In this document: positions 8,484 through 20,737 of the stretch, piece by piece
Layout: each line of letters opens with the position of its first letter
Numbering within the stretch: the stretch's first letter is position 1
NCBI GenBank assembly: GCA_021845905.1
Contig: JAJZVA010000010.1
Location: 1 to 64,000 of the forward strand
Length of the DNA: 64,000 nt
From: Pseudomonadota bacterium
GTDB lineage: Bacteria > Pseudomonadota > Alphaproteobacteria > Micavibrionales > UBA2020
Reading direction: 5' to 3'
The notes under the pieces: generated by a model
Seen by the model: only the letters and a program-made list of their open reading frames with translations
The model's database searches: none
Told to the model about the DNA's origin: nothing
Translations under genes and position numbers: made by a program

Positions 8484-9308
8484 TTATGGATTTTCCATTT
8501 TAAGCCATATTGGAAAGCGCACAGCGATTATGCCGCCGTCCGCCTGCAAAATAGGGGCTGTTTCCGCCACTGCGGCAAGCTTCAGCACAGCCAGCCCGCG
8601 TCCACGTTCCGAGGAAACCGCGCGGATCTCGCCGACGGCATGCTCGTTTTGGGTCAGCGCCGCACCCGCCGCAAGGTTTTTGCCCGAGACGGCGGCGAGG
8701 CGTTTTTTGACCAACCCCCGGTTTTTCATCCGCGCCGTGACCTCCTGCCCGACGAAGCAGCCTTTTTTCCACGAGACGGCGTTCAGCCGGTCGAGATTGA
8801 CGTCCGCGAGCGTGTCGCCTTCGGGCTTTATTTCCAGTCCGCCCTCCGCCACGCCGCACGCGATGCGCCTGTCGCGATAGCCCGCCGACGGCAAGGCCGC
8901 CATTTCTTTTTCAAGATAAGAGCGATATCCAAGTTCCGGCAGGCGCGGATCGGCGAAGCTGCGTTTTGCGTCCGCGATCGCCGCGCCCGCATAAACCTTG
9001 ATATCCGTTTCCGCGATATCGACTTTGGCGCGGAGTTTGAACATCTTGAGGCGGCGGATCAAATCGTCCTTGCGCGCGGCCTCGGCCTCAAGATAAAAAT
9101 CGCCGCCGTCCCTGAAGATGAAGAAATCGTGCAAAAAACGCCCCTGCGGCGTCAGCAGGCAGCCGTAGCGCAGCTCGCCGTCTTTAAATTCCGCGACATC
9201 CTGCGTGACGATGTTTTGCAAAAAAGATTCAGCGTCCGCGCCGGAAACTTTCAGCGCGCAGCGTTCGTCGAGCCGGAAGACGGCGTTCGGCTCATTCTCC
9301 GCCATCAT
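8484..9308 (-). CDS. ygfZ: YgfZ/GcvT-like folate-binding protein
   Basis: A 274-residue member of the YgfZ family, which uses a tetrahydrofolate-binding fold like that of GcvT and supports assembly or repair of certain iron-sulfur proteins. The family signature KGCFVGQE with its conserved cysteine is present (about residues 183-190). The N-terminal segment (SFLQNIVTQDV, YGCLLTPQGRFLHDFFIF) also fits. It overlaps the end of the tryptophan dioxygenase gene by 17 bases, so translation is probably coupled. Two ATG codons lie in a row at the start; either could be used. Confidence 0.9.
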   Translation of the reverse strand: MMAENEPNAVFRLDERCALKVSGADAESFLQNIVTQDVAEFKDGELRYGCLLTPQGRFLHDFFIFRDGGDFYLEAEAARKDDLIRRLKMFKLRAKVDIAETDIKVYAGAAIADAKRSFADPRLPELGYRSYLEKEMAALPSAGYRDRRIACGVAEGGLEIKPEGDTLADVNLDRLNAVSWKKGCFVGQEVTARMKNRGLVKKRLAAVSGKNLAAGAALTQNEHAVGEIRAVSSERGRGLAVLKLAAVAETAPILQADGGIIAVRFPIWLKMENP

Positions 9309-10362
9309 AACGAAATCCCATTTTCTTTTGCACGTCCGGCGGCAGTTGCGGCAAACCAGAGCGCGGGATCATGAAGGTCGAAAGCGCGAAAAAATCCTTG
9401 AAGATGCGGTTTTTCTGCGTCGTTTCGACCAGGTAATCATGCCCCGACGAGCCGCCGCTACCCATTTTCATGCCCAGCATCCGCTGCACCATCTGCGCGT
9501 GGCGGAAGCGCCAGAGCGTCATGGTCTCGTCGATGTCCATCAGCGCGCTCAGGATTTTGAACGGCGCCTGCAAGACCGGTTGGTCGCGGTAGAGCATGAT
9601 GAACAGCGCCGCTTTCACCGCCTCATGCGAAAGCCGCCACGCGGATTGCTTGTGAGTCTTGCCGTCGAACAGCGCATCGAACTGCTTTTGCATGTTGTCG
9701 AGACGCGCCAGCGCCATGTCGCGCGCGGCCTTGCTCAGCGTTTTGTCCGCGGCGGCGGTTTTGCGGTCGGCGTCCAGCATCTCCGCGACGGCCCTGCCGT
9801 AGGCCTTCCAGAAATCGAATTTGCCCATGCTGACGAACGGCGTGCGGGCGAGCCATTTGTCCACCTGTTCGAACAGCGTTTCTCCCTTTTCGAGCTTGCT
9901 GACCGTCTTCCGGTCTTCTTCGGAAAGATAGGACGCGTAAGCCCTGCCGTCGTAGGACACGCGGTCTTCCGCGCGAAGGCCAAGGCTGATCTCCAGCGCG
10001 CGGAACTGCATGCTCTGAAAACCGGAGGCCGAGCGGAACACGTGGCGGAAATCGAGAAAATCCAGCGGCGTCATCGTTTCGAGCAAATCCACCTGCCGCA
10101 CGAGATGCTTCAAAACCGCGTCGACCCGCGCCAGCGCCTCGGATACAATGCGCAAATCGGCATCCGCGAGCGTCCTGCGGGCGAAAATCTTTTGCACGCG
10201 CGCCACTTCGAACAGCACCTGCTTGAACCACAGTTCATAGGTCTGGTGCACGATGACGAACAGCATCTCGTCATGCGCCGCGCTGATCGGCTTTTGCGCC
10301 GCGAGCAAAGCGGGCAGTTGCAGATAGGTTTTATAGTCAATGTCTTTTTTCTTTTTCGTCAT
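9292..10362 (-). CDS. kynA: Tryptophan 2,3-dioxygenase
   Basis: A heme enzyme that opens the indole ring of L-tryptophan to give N-formylkynurenine, the first step of the kynurenine pathway. Diagnostic segments: HQTYELWFKQVLFE near the N-terminus, and RFRHAQMVQRMLGMKMGSGGSSG with the heme-ligand His. At 356 residues it is longer than the compact bacterial enzymes of about 280-300 and closer to the longer type. The ATG at 10362 is chosen because a GGAGGAGGG ribosome site precedes it. The start overlaps the stop of the small upstream gene as ATGA. The rest of the pathway is encoded at 38.5-45.7 kb. Confidence 0.95.
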   Translation of the reverse strand: MTKKKKDIDYKTYLQLPALLAAQKPISAAHDEMLFVIVHQTYELWFKQVLFEVARVQKIFARRTLADADLRIVSEALARVDAVLKHLVRQVDLLETMTPLDFLDFRHVFRSASGFQSMQFRALEISLGLRAEDRVSYDGRAYASYLSEEDRKTVSKLEKGETLFEQVDKWLARTPFVSMGKFDFWKAYGRAVAEMLDADRKTAAADKTLSKAARDMALARLDNMQKQFDALFDGKTHKQSAWRLSHEAVKAALFIMLYRDQPVLQAPFKILSALMDIDETMTLWRFRHAQMVQRMLGMKMGSGGSSGHDYLVETTQKNRIFKDFFALSTFMIPRSGLPQLPPDVQKKMGFRYDGGE

Positions 10363-10589
10363 GCCGCCCTCCTCCGCCGGGCTTCGGCCCATACCGCGTG
10401 CGGGATTTGCATTTCCTCTTCCTTGAAATTCCCTGCCAGCGCACCGGCGCCGATATCGGGCACGCGCTTTTTCTCCGCGAACAGGCCGAGCGCCTCAAGA
10501 CGCGCGAAAAAACCCTCCGGAAACCCGGCGCGGCGCTTCGCGTAATCTTCAGCCGTCACGCCGCAGTTGGATTGCGATTGCGCCGCCAT
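10359..10589 (-). pseudogene. Truncated SAM-methyltransferase remnant, still translated?
   Basis: A 76-residue reading frame whose first 50 residues resemble the N-terminus of class I SAM-dependent methyltransferases: VTAEDYAKRRAGFPEGFFAR followed by RVPDIGAGALAG, which looks like the usual DxGxGxG SAM loop with two residues lost. After that the resemblance stops and the frame ends at the dioxygenase start. It has a near-perfect AGGAGG ribosome site, and its TGA overlaps the dioxygenase ATG, so it is probably still translated, perhaps mainly to couple translation. It could instead be an unrelated small protein. Confidence 0.5.
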
Positions 10590-10598
10590 GTTCGCCTC

Positions 10599-14123
<3,525 letters not shown>

Positions 14124-14125
14124 TT

Positions 14126-14794
14126 TCAAACCGTTCCGTTTTCAAGCCGCAGCACGCGGTCCATCCGCGCGGCGAGGCTTTCGTTGTGCGTCACGACGAG
14201 CGCGCCGATCCTGAGGCTGCGGATGGTCTGCACCAGCACCTGAAACACGTCTTCCGCCGTTTGCGGATCGAGGTTGCCGGTCGGCTCGTCGGCCAGCAGC
14301 AAGGCGGGACGGTTGACGAGCGCGCGTGCGATGGCGACGCGTTGCTGCTCGCCGCCGGACATTTCCGCGGGATAATGCTCGGCGCGCGCCGCGAGGCCGA
14401 CGCTTTCCAGCAGCTTCGAGGCGCGGTGCGCGGCCTCCTTTTTGCCGACGCCCGCGATATATTGCGGCAGGAGGAGGTTTTCCAGCGCCGTGAAATCCGG
14501 CAGCAGATGGTGCGACTGATAGACGAAGCCGATCTCGGTGCGGCGAAAATCCGTGCGCTGCCTGTCGGCGTCGCTTTTGACCTTTTTGCCGTTGATGAAG
14601 ATCTCGCCGCTGGTCGGGTTTTCGAGCAGGCCCGCGATTTGCAACAGCGTCGTCTTGCCGCAGCCGCTCGGGCCGAGCAGCGCCGCGATCTCGCCGCGGC
14701 TGATCGACAAGTTCACGCCGCGCAGCACTTCCAGCGTCTTTCCGCCCTGCTCGAAGCTACGGCGGATGCCTTTTAATTGCAGGACTTCATTCAC
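14126..14794 (-). CDS. lolD: Lipoprotein-releasing ABC transporter ATPase
   Basis: A 222-residue ATPase of the LolCDE complex, which extracts lipoproteins from the inner membrane and hands them to LolA. Walker A (GPSGCGKTT), signature ([14 protein letters not shown]) and Walker B ([12 protein letters not shown]) are all intact. The start is a GTG; it overlaps the lolC stop by 8 bases, so the two proteins are translationally coupled. Confidence 0.95.
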   Translation of the reverse strand: MNEVLQLKGIRRSFEQGGKTLEVLRGVNLSISRGEIAALLGPSGCGKTTLLQIAGLLENPTSGEIFINGKKVKSDADRQRTDFRRTEIGFVYQSHHLLPDFTALENLLLPQYIAGVGKKEAAHRASKLLESVGLAARAEHYPAEMSGGEQQRVAIARALVNRPALLLADEPTGNLDPQTAEDVFQVLVQTIRSLRIGALVVTHNESLAARMDRVLRLENGTV

Positions 14795-16034
14795 GTCTCA
14801 GGGCCTCCACCGGGTCGAGCCTTGCCGCGCGCCACGCGGGGTAGATCGTCGCGAGGAACGAAAGCGCGAGCGACAGCGCGATGATCAGCTCCGTCTGGTG
14901 CGGGTTCATCTTCGCGGGCAGCTTGGTGAGGTAATAAACCTCGGCGTTGAAGAGGTTGCGGTGCAGGAGATTTTGCAGCCATTCGCGGATCTGCTCGATA
15001 TGATGGCAAAAGACCACGCCGATCAACGCCCCCGCAGCCGTTCCGCCGATGCCGATCGCCGAGCCGGTGTAAAGGAAGATGCGCACGATCATCCCCCGCG
15101 TCGCGCCCATGGTGCGCAGAATGGCGATGTCCGCGCCCTTGTCCTTCACCAGCATGATGAGGCTGGAGATGATGTTGAAGGCGGCAACGATGATGATCAG
15201 CGTCAAGATCAGGAACATCACGTTGCTCTCGACCTCGAGCGCGTTGTAAAAACCGGCGTTGTTGTCGCGCCAGTCGGCGACGGCATAATCGGCCGAGAGC
15301 GCGGCGCGGATCGCGTCCTCCGTCCCGCCGAAGTGCGACGGATCGGGCGTCATGATCTCGATCGCGCTGACCGCGCCCCCCATGCCGAGGAAGCGCTGCG
15401 CGGCTTTCAGCGGCATGAAGACGAAGCCGCTGTTGTATTCATACATGCCCACATCGAACACCGAGCCGACGATGAAGCTCTCGTCTCGCGGAACGGTGCC
15501 GAAGGGCGTCGTCTTGCCCTTGGGCGCGATCAGCACCAGCCGGTCGCCGACGTCGATATGAAATCGCTCCGCCAGATTTTTGCCGATCGCCACTTCATCT
15601 CCGCCAAAGCCTTTGTCATCCGGCATCTTGCGCAGGATGGAGGTCGAGAGGATGGGTTTTTTGAAGAAATCGCGCCGCGTGATGCCGCGGATGACCACGC
15701 CGCCCGCCATGCCGTTGGCCGTCAGCAGCGCCTGGCCCTCGATCGAGGGCGTCGCGCTCGTCACGCCGGGGATTTTTTTGATTTTTTGAATGAGCGGCTC
15801 ATAAGGATAAAGCGGCCCGACGCGCGAATAGACGTTGATGTGGCCGTTCAGGCCGAGGATGCGCCCGATCAGCTCCACGCGGAAGCCGTTCATCACCGCC
15901 ATGACGATGATCAGCGTCGCGACGCCGAGCAAAATCCCCAGAAAAGAGAATCCCGCGATGACGGAAATGAACCCCTCGCGCCGTTTCGAGCGCAGGTATC
16001 TTCCCGCCACCATTCTTTCAAACGCAAAGGACAT
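14787..16034 (-). CDS. lolC: Lipoprotein-releasing system permease LolC/LolE
   Basis: A 415-residue inner-membrane permease of the LolCDE system. The layout is as expected: one N-terminal membrane helix (about 25-47), a large periplasmic domain, then three membrane helices towards the C-terminus (around 270, 320 and 380). A single permease gene is present, as in most alphaproteobacteria, so the protein probably forms a homodimer. It lies 12 bases after proS. Confidence 0.93.
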   Translation of the reverse strand: MSFAFERMVAGRYLRSKRREGFISVIAGFSFLGILLGVATLIIVMAVMNGFRVELIGRILGLNGHINVYSRVGPLYPYEPLIQKIKKIPGVTSATPSIEGQALLTANGMAGGVVIRGITRRDFFKKPILSTSILRKMPDDKGFGGDEVAIGKNLAERFHIDVGDRLVLIAPKGKTTPFGTVPRDESFIVGSVFDVGMYEYNSGFVFMPLKAAQRFLGMGGAVSAIEIMTPDPSHFGGTEDAIRAALSADYAVADWRDNNAGFYNALEVESNVMFLILTLIIIVAAFNIISSLIMLVKDKGADIAILRTMGATRGMIVRIFLYTGSAIGIGGTAAGALIGVVFCHHIEQIREWLQNLLHRNLFNAEVYYLTKLPAKMNPHQTELIIALSLALSFLATIYPAWRAARLDPVEALRRE

Positions 16035-16046
16035 TCAACCCGCTTT

Positions 16047-17528
16047 CTAATACGCCTTCGCCACGATGACCTTTTGCCCCTTATCAGAGAACGGCAGGCA
16101 GCGCGAAGTGACGGAGAATTCCTTCTTGATGGCTTCGAATTCTTCGGAACCTTTGATCAGGCTGTAATCAAGCCGCACGCCGCCGGTTTTTTCCGCCGCG
16201 AAGAAGTCGCGCATCTCCTTCAAAGACGCGATATCCGTGACCATGGCTTTCATCTTCGCCCGCGCGCGCTCCAGCATGTCTTTGTGCATCTGTTCCAGCA
16301 CGCCGCCGACGGAAGAGAGGAATTCATCCACCGTCGCCGTCTTCTTGCCGTCCTTGCCGAGGTCGCGGCGGGTGAAAGTGAGTTTCCCTTCGGCGATTTC
16401 GCGCGCGCCGACCTCGACGCGCACCGGCACGCCCTTTTTGATCGCCGTCCACATTTTGTCCGACGAGCGGGCTTCGGTCTTGTCCGTCCGCGCCGTCACG
16501 CCATTGGCCGCCAGTTTTCTTTGCAGGTCGTCGCAGAAGGCGAGAATTTTGCCCGTGTCCGCGTCGTCGCGGACGATGGGCAGAATGGCGACCTGATAGG
16601 GCGCGAGTTTCGGCGGCATGACCATGCCGTCGTCGTCCGCGTGCACCATGATCGCCGCGCCGACGGTGCGCGAGGTGAAGCCCCACGACGTCGTCCAGGC
16701 CAGCTTTTGCGTGCCGTCCTGGCTGAGATATTTGATGTCGCAGGATTTGGCGAAGGTCTGTCCGAGGAAGTGCGAGGTGCACCCCTGCAAAGCCTTGCCG
16801 TCCTGCATGAAGGCTTCGAGCGTATACGTCTCGACCGCGCCGGGGAAACGCTCTTCCGGCGTTTTCGCGCCGGGAATGGCGGGAATGGCGAGATAGTTCT
16901 CGAACATGTCCTGATAGACGCCGAGCATCTGCCGCGCGTCCTTGTCCGCCTCCTCGGCGGTGGCGAAGGCGTTGTGACCTTCCTGCCAGAGAAACTCCGC
17001 CGTGCGCAAAAAGAGCCGCGGGCGCATCTCCCAGCGCATGATGTTGCACCACTGGTTTAATTTAAGCGGCAGGTCGCGGTAGGACTGCACCCAGTTGTGC
17101 ATGGATTCGCCGATGATCGTCTCCGACGTCGGGCGGATGACCAGCGGCTCGGCCAAAACGGAGTCTTTGTCGGGCGCGAGCTCGTTCTTCTCGTTCATCG
17201 AAAGGCGATGGTGCGTGACCACGGCGCATTCCTTGGCGAAACCGTCGATATGCTCCGCCTCTTTGGCGAAATAGCTCAAGGGGATCAGCAACGGGAAATA
17301 GGCGTTTTCCACGCCCTCGGCCTTGATGAGACGGTCGAGCCCCTGCTGGATGTTTTCCCACATCGCGTAGCCATAGGGCTTGACGATCATGCAGCCGCGC
17401 ACCGGCGCGTTCTCCGCCATGTCCGCGGCCTTGATGACGTTTTGATACCACTCGGGGAAATTCTCTTCGCGCGTGGGGGTAATGGCCGTGCGGGGGGGTT
17501 TGTTGCTCTTGGCTGCTGCTTCTGTCAT
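16047..17528 (-). CDS. proS: Prolyl-tRNA synthetase, archaeal/eukaryotic-like type
   Basis: Class II proline--tRNA ligase, 493 residues. Motifs: RPTSETIIGESMHNWVQSYR, motif 2 region RTAEFLWQEGHNAF, GCTSHFLGQTFAKSCDI, and WTTSWGFTSRTVGA. The editing domain that sits between motifs 2 and 3 in classic bacterial ProRS is absent. The C-terminus ends in the aromatic tail VIVAKAY typical of the archaeal/eukaryotic-like (type 3) enzymes. It occupies the normal alphaproteobacterial proS position ahead of lolC, so it may have replaced an older bacterial-type gene in place. Confidence 0.95.
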   Translation of the reverse strand: MTEAAAKSNKPPRTAITPTREENFPEWYQNVIKAADMAENAPVRGCMIVKPYGYAMWENIQQGLDRLIKAEGVENAYFPLLIPLSYFAKEAEHIDGFAKECAVVTHHRLSMNEKNELAPDKDSVLAEPLVIRPTSETIIGESMHNWVQSYRDLPLKLNQWCNIMRWEMRPRLFLRTAEFLWQEGHNAFATAEEADKDARQMLGVYQDMFENYLAIPAIPGAKTPEERFPGAVETYTLEAFMQDGKALQGCTSHFLGQTFAKSCDIKYLSQDGTQKLAWTTSWGFTSRTVGAAIMVHADDDGMVMPPKLAPYQVAILPIVRDDADTGKILAFCDDLQRKLAANGVTARTDKTEARSSDKMWTAIKKGVPVRVEVGAREIAEGKLTFTRRDLGKDGKKTATVDEFLSSVGGVLEQMHKDMLERARAKMKAMVTDIASLKEMRDFFAAEKTGGVRLDYSLIKGSEEFEAIKKEFSVTSRCLPFSDKGQKVIVAKAY

Positions 17529-17627
17529 AATACCGAACCTTTTTGATGATGGATCAGCTTACAGACAGGGCGGATTCCGGTCAATGAAATTGGGGGGAAT
17601 GAAGGGGAATTTGCCGTCCAAAACCGT

Positions 17628-18071
17628 CTATTTTGCGGGCTTTCGCGCCTTGGCCTTGCCGGTTTTCGGCATTTGCCCCGCGCAGTAGGCCTGAAGCTGG
17701 GCCAGCGCCTCGCCGGACATCGACTGGCCGTTCCAGGTGGCGTTGCCGTTCTGGTCGACGGTCACCTGCCCGACCGGCATCAGGCCCTGCGTCCCCGGCG
17801 GCACGGTCAGGCCGAGATAGTTCGCGGCGTTCACATTCAGCGTGAAGCTGTATGTCCTGGGCAATGTGACGGGCGACGGATTGATGTCCGCGGGCACGAC
17901 CGGATTGCCGTCCGCATCCACGCCCGGCACGTAATTGACGCCCGGCGGCGTGTGGTAAGCGACGATGCCCTGACAGTCCTGCCGCGTGATGCCAAGGTCG
18001 TTGCGATCCTGCGCGGCGGCGGCGGGTTGCGCGAAAGTCAGCGCGGCAAGGATGAACAGGATCTTTTTCAT
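17628..18071 (-). CDS. Secreted protein of unknown function
   Basis: A 147-residue protein with a clear signal peptide (about residues 1-20, cleavage near AAAAQ). The mature part is rich in Gly, Pro, Asn and Val, has two cysteines (one near residue 33, one near the C-terminus), and ends in a lysine-rich tail. No domain is recognised. Its ATG lies within the DUF1467 stop region (4-base overlap), so it is coupled to that gene. About 100 bases separate it from proS. Confidence 0.65.
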   Translation of the reverse strand: MKKILFILAALTFAQPAAAAQDRNDLGITRQDCQGIVAYHTPPGVNYVPGVDADGNPVVPADINPSPVTLPRTYSFTLNVNAANYLGLTVPPGTQGLMPVGQVTVDQNGNATWNGQSMSGEALAQLQAYCAGQMPKTGKAKARKPAK

Positions 18072-18316
18072 TGGCTAAACAACGCGCTCCAGTTGACGAT
18101 GTGCAGATCGGTGACGGTCACGATCACCGCCATGATAACGCCGGAAAAAACCGTGTTCCAGAGGATTTTTTTGCCGATATCCGCCTTTGCCGGAGCGCCC
18201 GCGTCGTAGCCTTTGCCGTCTTCCGCGTTGCGCTCGACGCCGATGGGCAAAATCATGAAAAACGTCAGCCACCATAGCGGCAAATAGATGAAAAACACCG
18301 TCGAAAGCTTCATCAT
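18068..18316 (-). CDS. DUF1467 family membrane protein
   Basis: An 82-residue inner-membrane protein with two hydrophobic helices (about 6-26 and 55-75), matching the alphaproteobacterial DUF1467 family. The family sits beside rnj and proS in many alphaproteobacteria but has no established function. The first two codons are both ATG; a GAGG ribosome site lies in the end of rnj. The gene is separated from rnj by one base. Confidence 0.85.
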   Translation of the reverse strand: MMKLSTVFFIYLPLWWLTFFMILPIGVERNAEDGKGYDAGAPAKADIGKKILWNTVFSGVIMAVIVTVTDLHIVNWSALFSQ

Positions 18317-18317
18317 G

Positions 18318-19997
18318 TCAGATCCTCACCAGATGCACGCGGGTCTGCGGCTTGCGGTCGAAGCGCGCGTTGAAAAACCGCCGCGCCGTGACGCGGATCA
18401 TCTCGGAGAGCGCGTCATCGTCCGCGCGCAATTCCTTCGGCGCGTTGGCGACGGCGTTTTTGATCTCCCTGACCGCGTCGGCGATGTATTGCGCGTCAAG
18501 GTCGCTGTTTTCATCGAGCAGGCCGAGCGCCGTGACTTTGGGCGGCGCGGCGAGCCTGCCGTTTGCATCGACCACCACCGTCACCACGGCGCTGCCGTTG
18601 AACATCATGCGCTTGCGGGTCAAAATCGCCTCGTGGTCGACGGCGACGACGCGCCCGCCCTCGACGGCGAGAATGCCGCTTTGCACCTCGCCCACATAAG
18701 ACGCGATGCCCTCCGCCGCGATTTCCAGCACCTGCCCGTTGGCGGGCATGACGGCTTGTTCCACGCCGCATTCTCGCGCCAGCGCGGCGTGTTTTTCGAG
18801 CTGCATCTGCTCGCCGTGGACGGGGATGGAAATTTTCGGTTTCGTCCATGCGTAAAGCTGCTTCAGCTCCTCGCGGTACGGATGGCCGGAGACGTGTATC
18901 GGCGCCTCGCGGTCGGTGATGACGTTCACGCCCGCGGCGTAAAAGCGGTTTTTCATGCGGTCGATGGCCCGCTGGTTGCCGGGAATGGCGCGCGAGGAAA
19001 AGATGACCGTGTCGTCGGGCCGCAAGCGCACGCGTGGATGCTCCTCGCCCGATATTTTCGCCAGCGCCGAGCGCGGCTCGCCCTGCGAGCCGGTGCAGAT
19101 ATAGACGATTTCGTCGTCCTTCAACAATCCGGCCTCGTCCTCGTCGATGAACGGGCGCGTGTCCTTCAAATAGCCGCTCTGCCGCGCGACCTCCTCCGTC
19201 TTCCACAGCGAGCGGCCGACGAGGCACACTTGCCGTCCGTTGGCCTTCGCCGCGGCATCGATGCTGGAAAGCCGCGCGACGTTGGTGGCGAAGCAGGTGA
19301 CGGCGATTTTGTCTTTAAATTCGCCGAAGAGATCGACGAGATTTTTCTGCACCGTGCGCTCCGAGCCGGAATGCCCCGGCACCATGGCGTTGGTGCTGTC
19401 GCCGACGAGCGCCAGAACGCCCGTTTCACCCAATTTTTTCAGTGCTTTTTCATCGGTCAGCGCGCCCTCGACGGGGTCGGTGTCGAGCTTCCAGTCGCCG
19501 GTGTGCAGAATCGCGCCGACGCCCCTGACGCTGATCGCCAGCGCGTTGGCCTCGGGGATCGAGTGCGCCATGGGGATATATTCGATATGGAACGGGCCGA
19601 AATCCAGCCTGCCGCGCGGCGGCACTTCATGGACGCGCGCTTCCGGCCCCCACTGCTGGTCGTCGATCGCCTTGAGAATGCGTCCTGCGGTAAACCTCGT
19701 CGCGTAAAGCGGCTTCCTCAGGCGCGGCCAGAGATGCGGGATCGCGCCGATATGGTCTTCGTGCCCGTGGGTCAGGACGATGGCGAGCAGATCGTCGCCC
19801 AGCTCTTGCGCAAAAGTCGGGTCTGGCAACAGGACGTCCACGCCCGGCATGGTATCGTCGGCAAACCCCAAGCCGCAATCGACCATGATCCATTTGCCGT
19901 TATGGCCATAGAGCGTCATGTTGGCGCCGAAGAAGCCGCAGCCGCCGAGCGGCGCCATATAAATCGAATCTTCCTTCATCTCGAAAGGCAACGTCAT
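18318..19997 (-). CDS. rnj: Ribonuclease J
   Basis: A 559-residue metallo-beta-lactamase/beta-CASP nuclease that processes and degrades RNA (5'-3' exonuclease and endonuclease). The zinc site is visible as LTHGHEDHIGAIPH, with further ligands in HTGDW and the beta-CASP motif HVSGHPYREEL. Length is standard. The ATG overlaps the birA stop (ATGA). RNase J is the main alternative to an RNase E-centred decay pathway and is typical of alphaproteobacteria. Confidence 0.95.
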   Translation of the reverse strand: MTLPFEMKEDSIYMAPLGGCGFFGANMTLYGHNGKWIMVDCGLGFADDTMPGVDVLLPDPTFAQELGDDLLAIVLTHGHEDHIGAIPHLWPRLRKPLYATRFTAGRILKAIDDQQWGPEARVHEVPPRGRLDFGPFHIEYIPMAHSIPEANALAISVRGVGAILHTGDWKLDTDPVEGALTDEKALKKLGETGVLALVGDSTNAMVPGHSGSERTVQKNLVDLFGEFKDKIAVTCFATNVARLSSIDAAAKANGRQVCLVGRSLWKTEEVARQSGYLKDTRPFIDEDEAGLLKDDEIVYICTGSQGEPRSALAKISGEEHPRVRLRPDDTVIFSSRAIPGNQRAIDRMKNRFYAAGVNVITDREAPIHVSGHPYREELKQLYAWTKPKISIPVHGEQMQLEKHAALARECGVEQAVMPANGQVLEIAAEGIASYVGEVQSGILAVEGGRVVAVDHEAILTRKRMMFNGSAVVTVVVDANGRLAAPPKVTALGLLDENSDLDAQYIADAVREIKNAVANAPKELRADDDALSEMIRVTARRFFNARFDRKPQTRVHLVRI

Positions 19998-20737
19998 CAG
20001 GCGAACACCTCGCCGGTATTGATCACATGACGCTTGCCGTCCTCGCCGGTCAAAATCAATGCGCCGGTGGAATCAAGGTCCTCGAAAACGCCGCTCAGCG
20101 TTTCGCGCGGCAGGCGCGCGGTGATGGTTTTTCCCAGCTTGTAAGCGCGGCCCAGCCACGCTTCGCGGATATCGGCGAAGCCGTCTTTCTCCCATGCCGC
20201 GACGAGGCGCATGATTTCCGCCGCCAGCAGCTCCAGCACATGCCCCGCTTCCTTGTCTTGCACGCCCGCGTCGGCGAGTGAAATGGCGTTTTCCGGCGCG
20301 TGCCTGACGTTCACGCCGATGCCCACCACCACCCACGGCACCTGACGCGCGCCCTGGCTTTCGGTTTCGACCAGAATGCCCGCGGCCTTCCTGCCATCGA
20401 TGAAAAGATCGTTCGGCCATTTGAGGCGGATGTCATGTTCCGGCGACGTCAGCGTTGCGAGCACGTTCGCCAGCGCCACGCCCGCGAGGAGAGAGAGCTG
20501 CCCGATCTGCGCCGCGTTCACTTTCGGGCGCAGGATGATGCTTGTATAGAGATTTCCCGGCGGCGAAACCCAGCTGTTGCCTTGCCGTCCACGCCCCGCC
20601 GTCTGCTCTTTCGCCCAGACAACGACGCCCGCGGGATGCCCGCTGCGCGCCAGTTCGCGCGCATGATCGTTGGTGCTGCCGACCGTCCGCAGCGCGACAA
20701 GGCTGAGCGGTTTGGCCAGTTGCGGCTTGTAAGCCAT
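19997..20737 (-). CDS. birA: Biotin--[acetyl-CoA-carboxylase] ligase
   Basis: A 246-residue biotin protein ligase that attaches biotin to the carboxyl-carrier protein of acetyl-CoA carboxylase. The biotinyl-AMP loop GRGRQGNSWVSPPGNLY, KWPNDLF and GILVE are present. There is no N-terminal DNA-binding domain, so it is a monofunctional ligase and not a repressor. The start ATG overlaps the nuoN stop (TAATG). In many alphaproteobacteria coaX separates birA and rnj; here they overlap directly. Confidence 0.93.
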   Translation of the reverse strand: MAYKPQLAKPLSLVALRTVGSTNDHARELARSGHPAGVVVWAKEQTAGRGRQGNSWVSPPGNLYTSIILRPKVNAAQIGQLSLLAGVALANVLATLTSPEHDIRLKWPNDLFIDGRKAAGILVETESQGARQVPWVVVGIGVNVRHAPENAISLADAGVQDKEAGHVLELLAAEIMRLVAAWEKDGFADIREAWLGRAYKLGKTITARLPRETLSGVFEDLDSTGALILTGEDGKRHVINTGEVFA

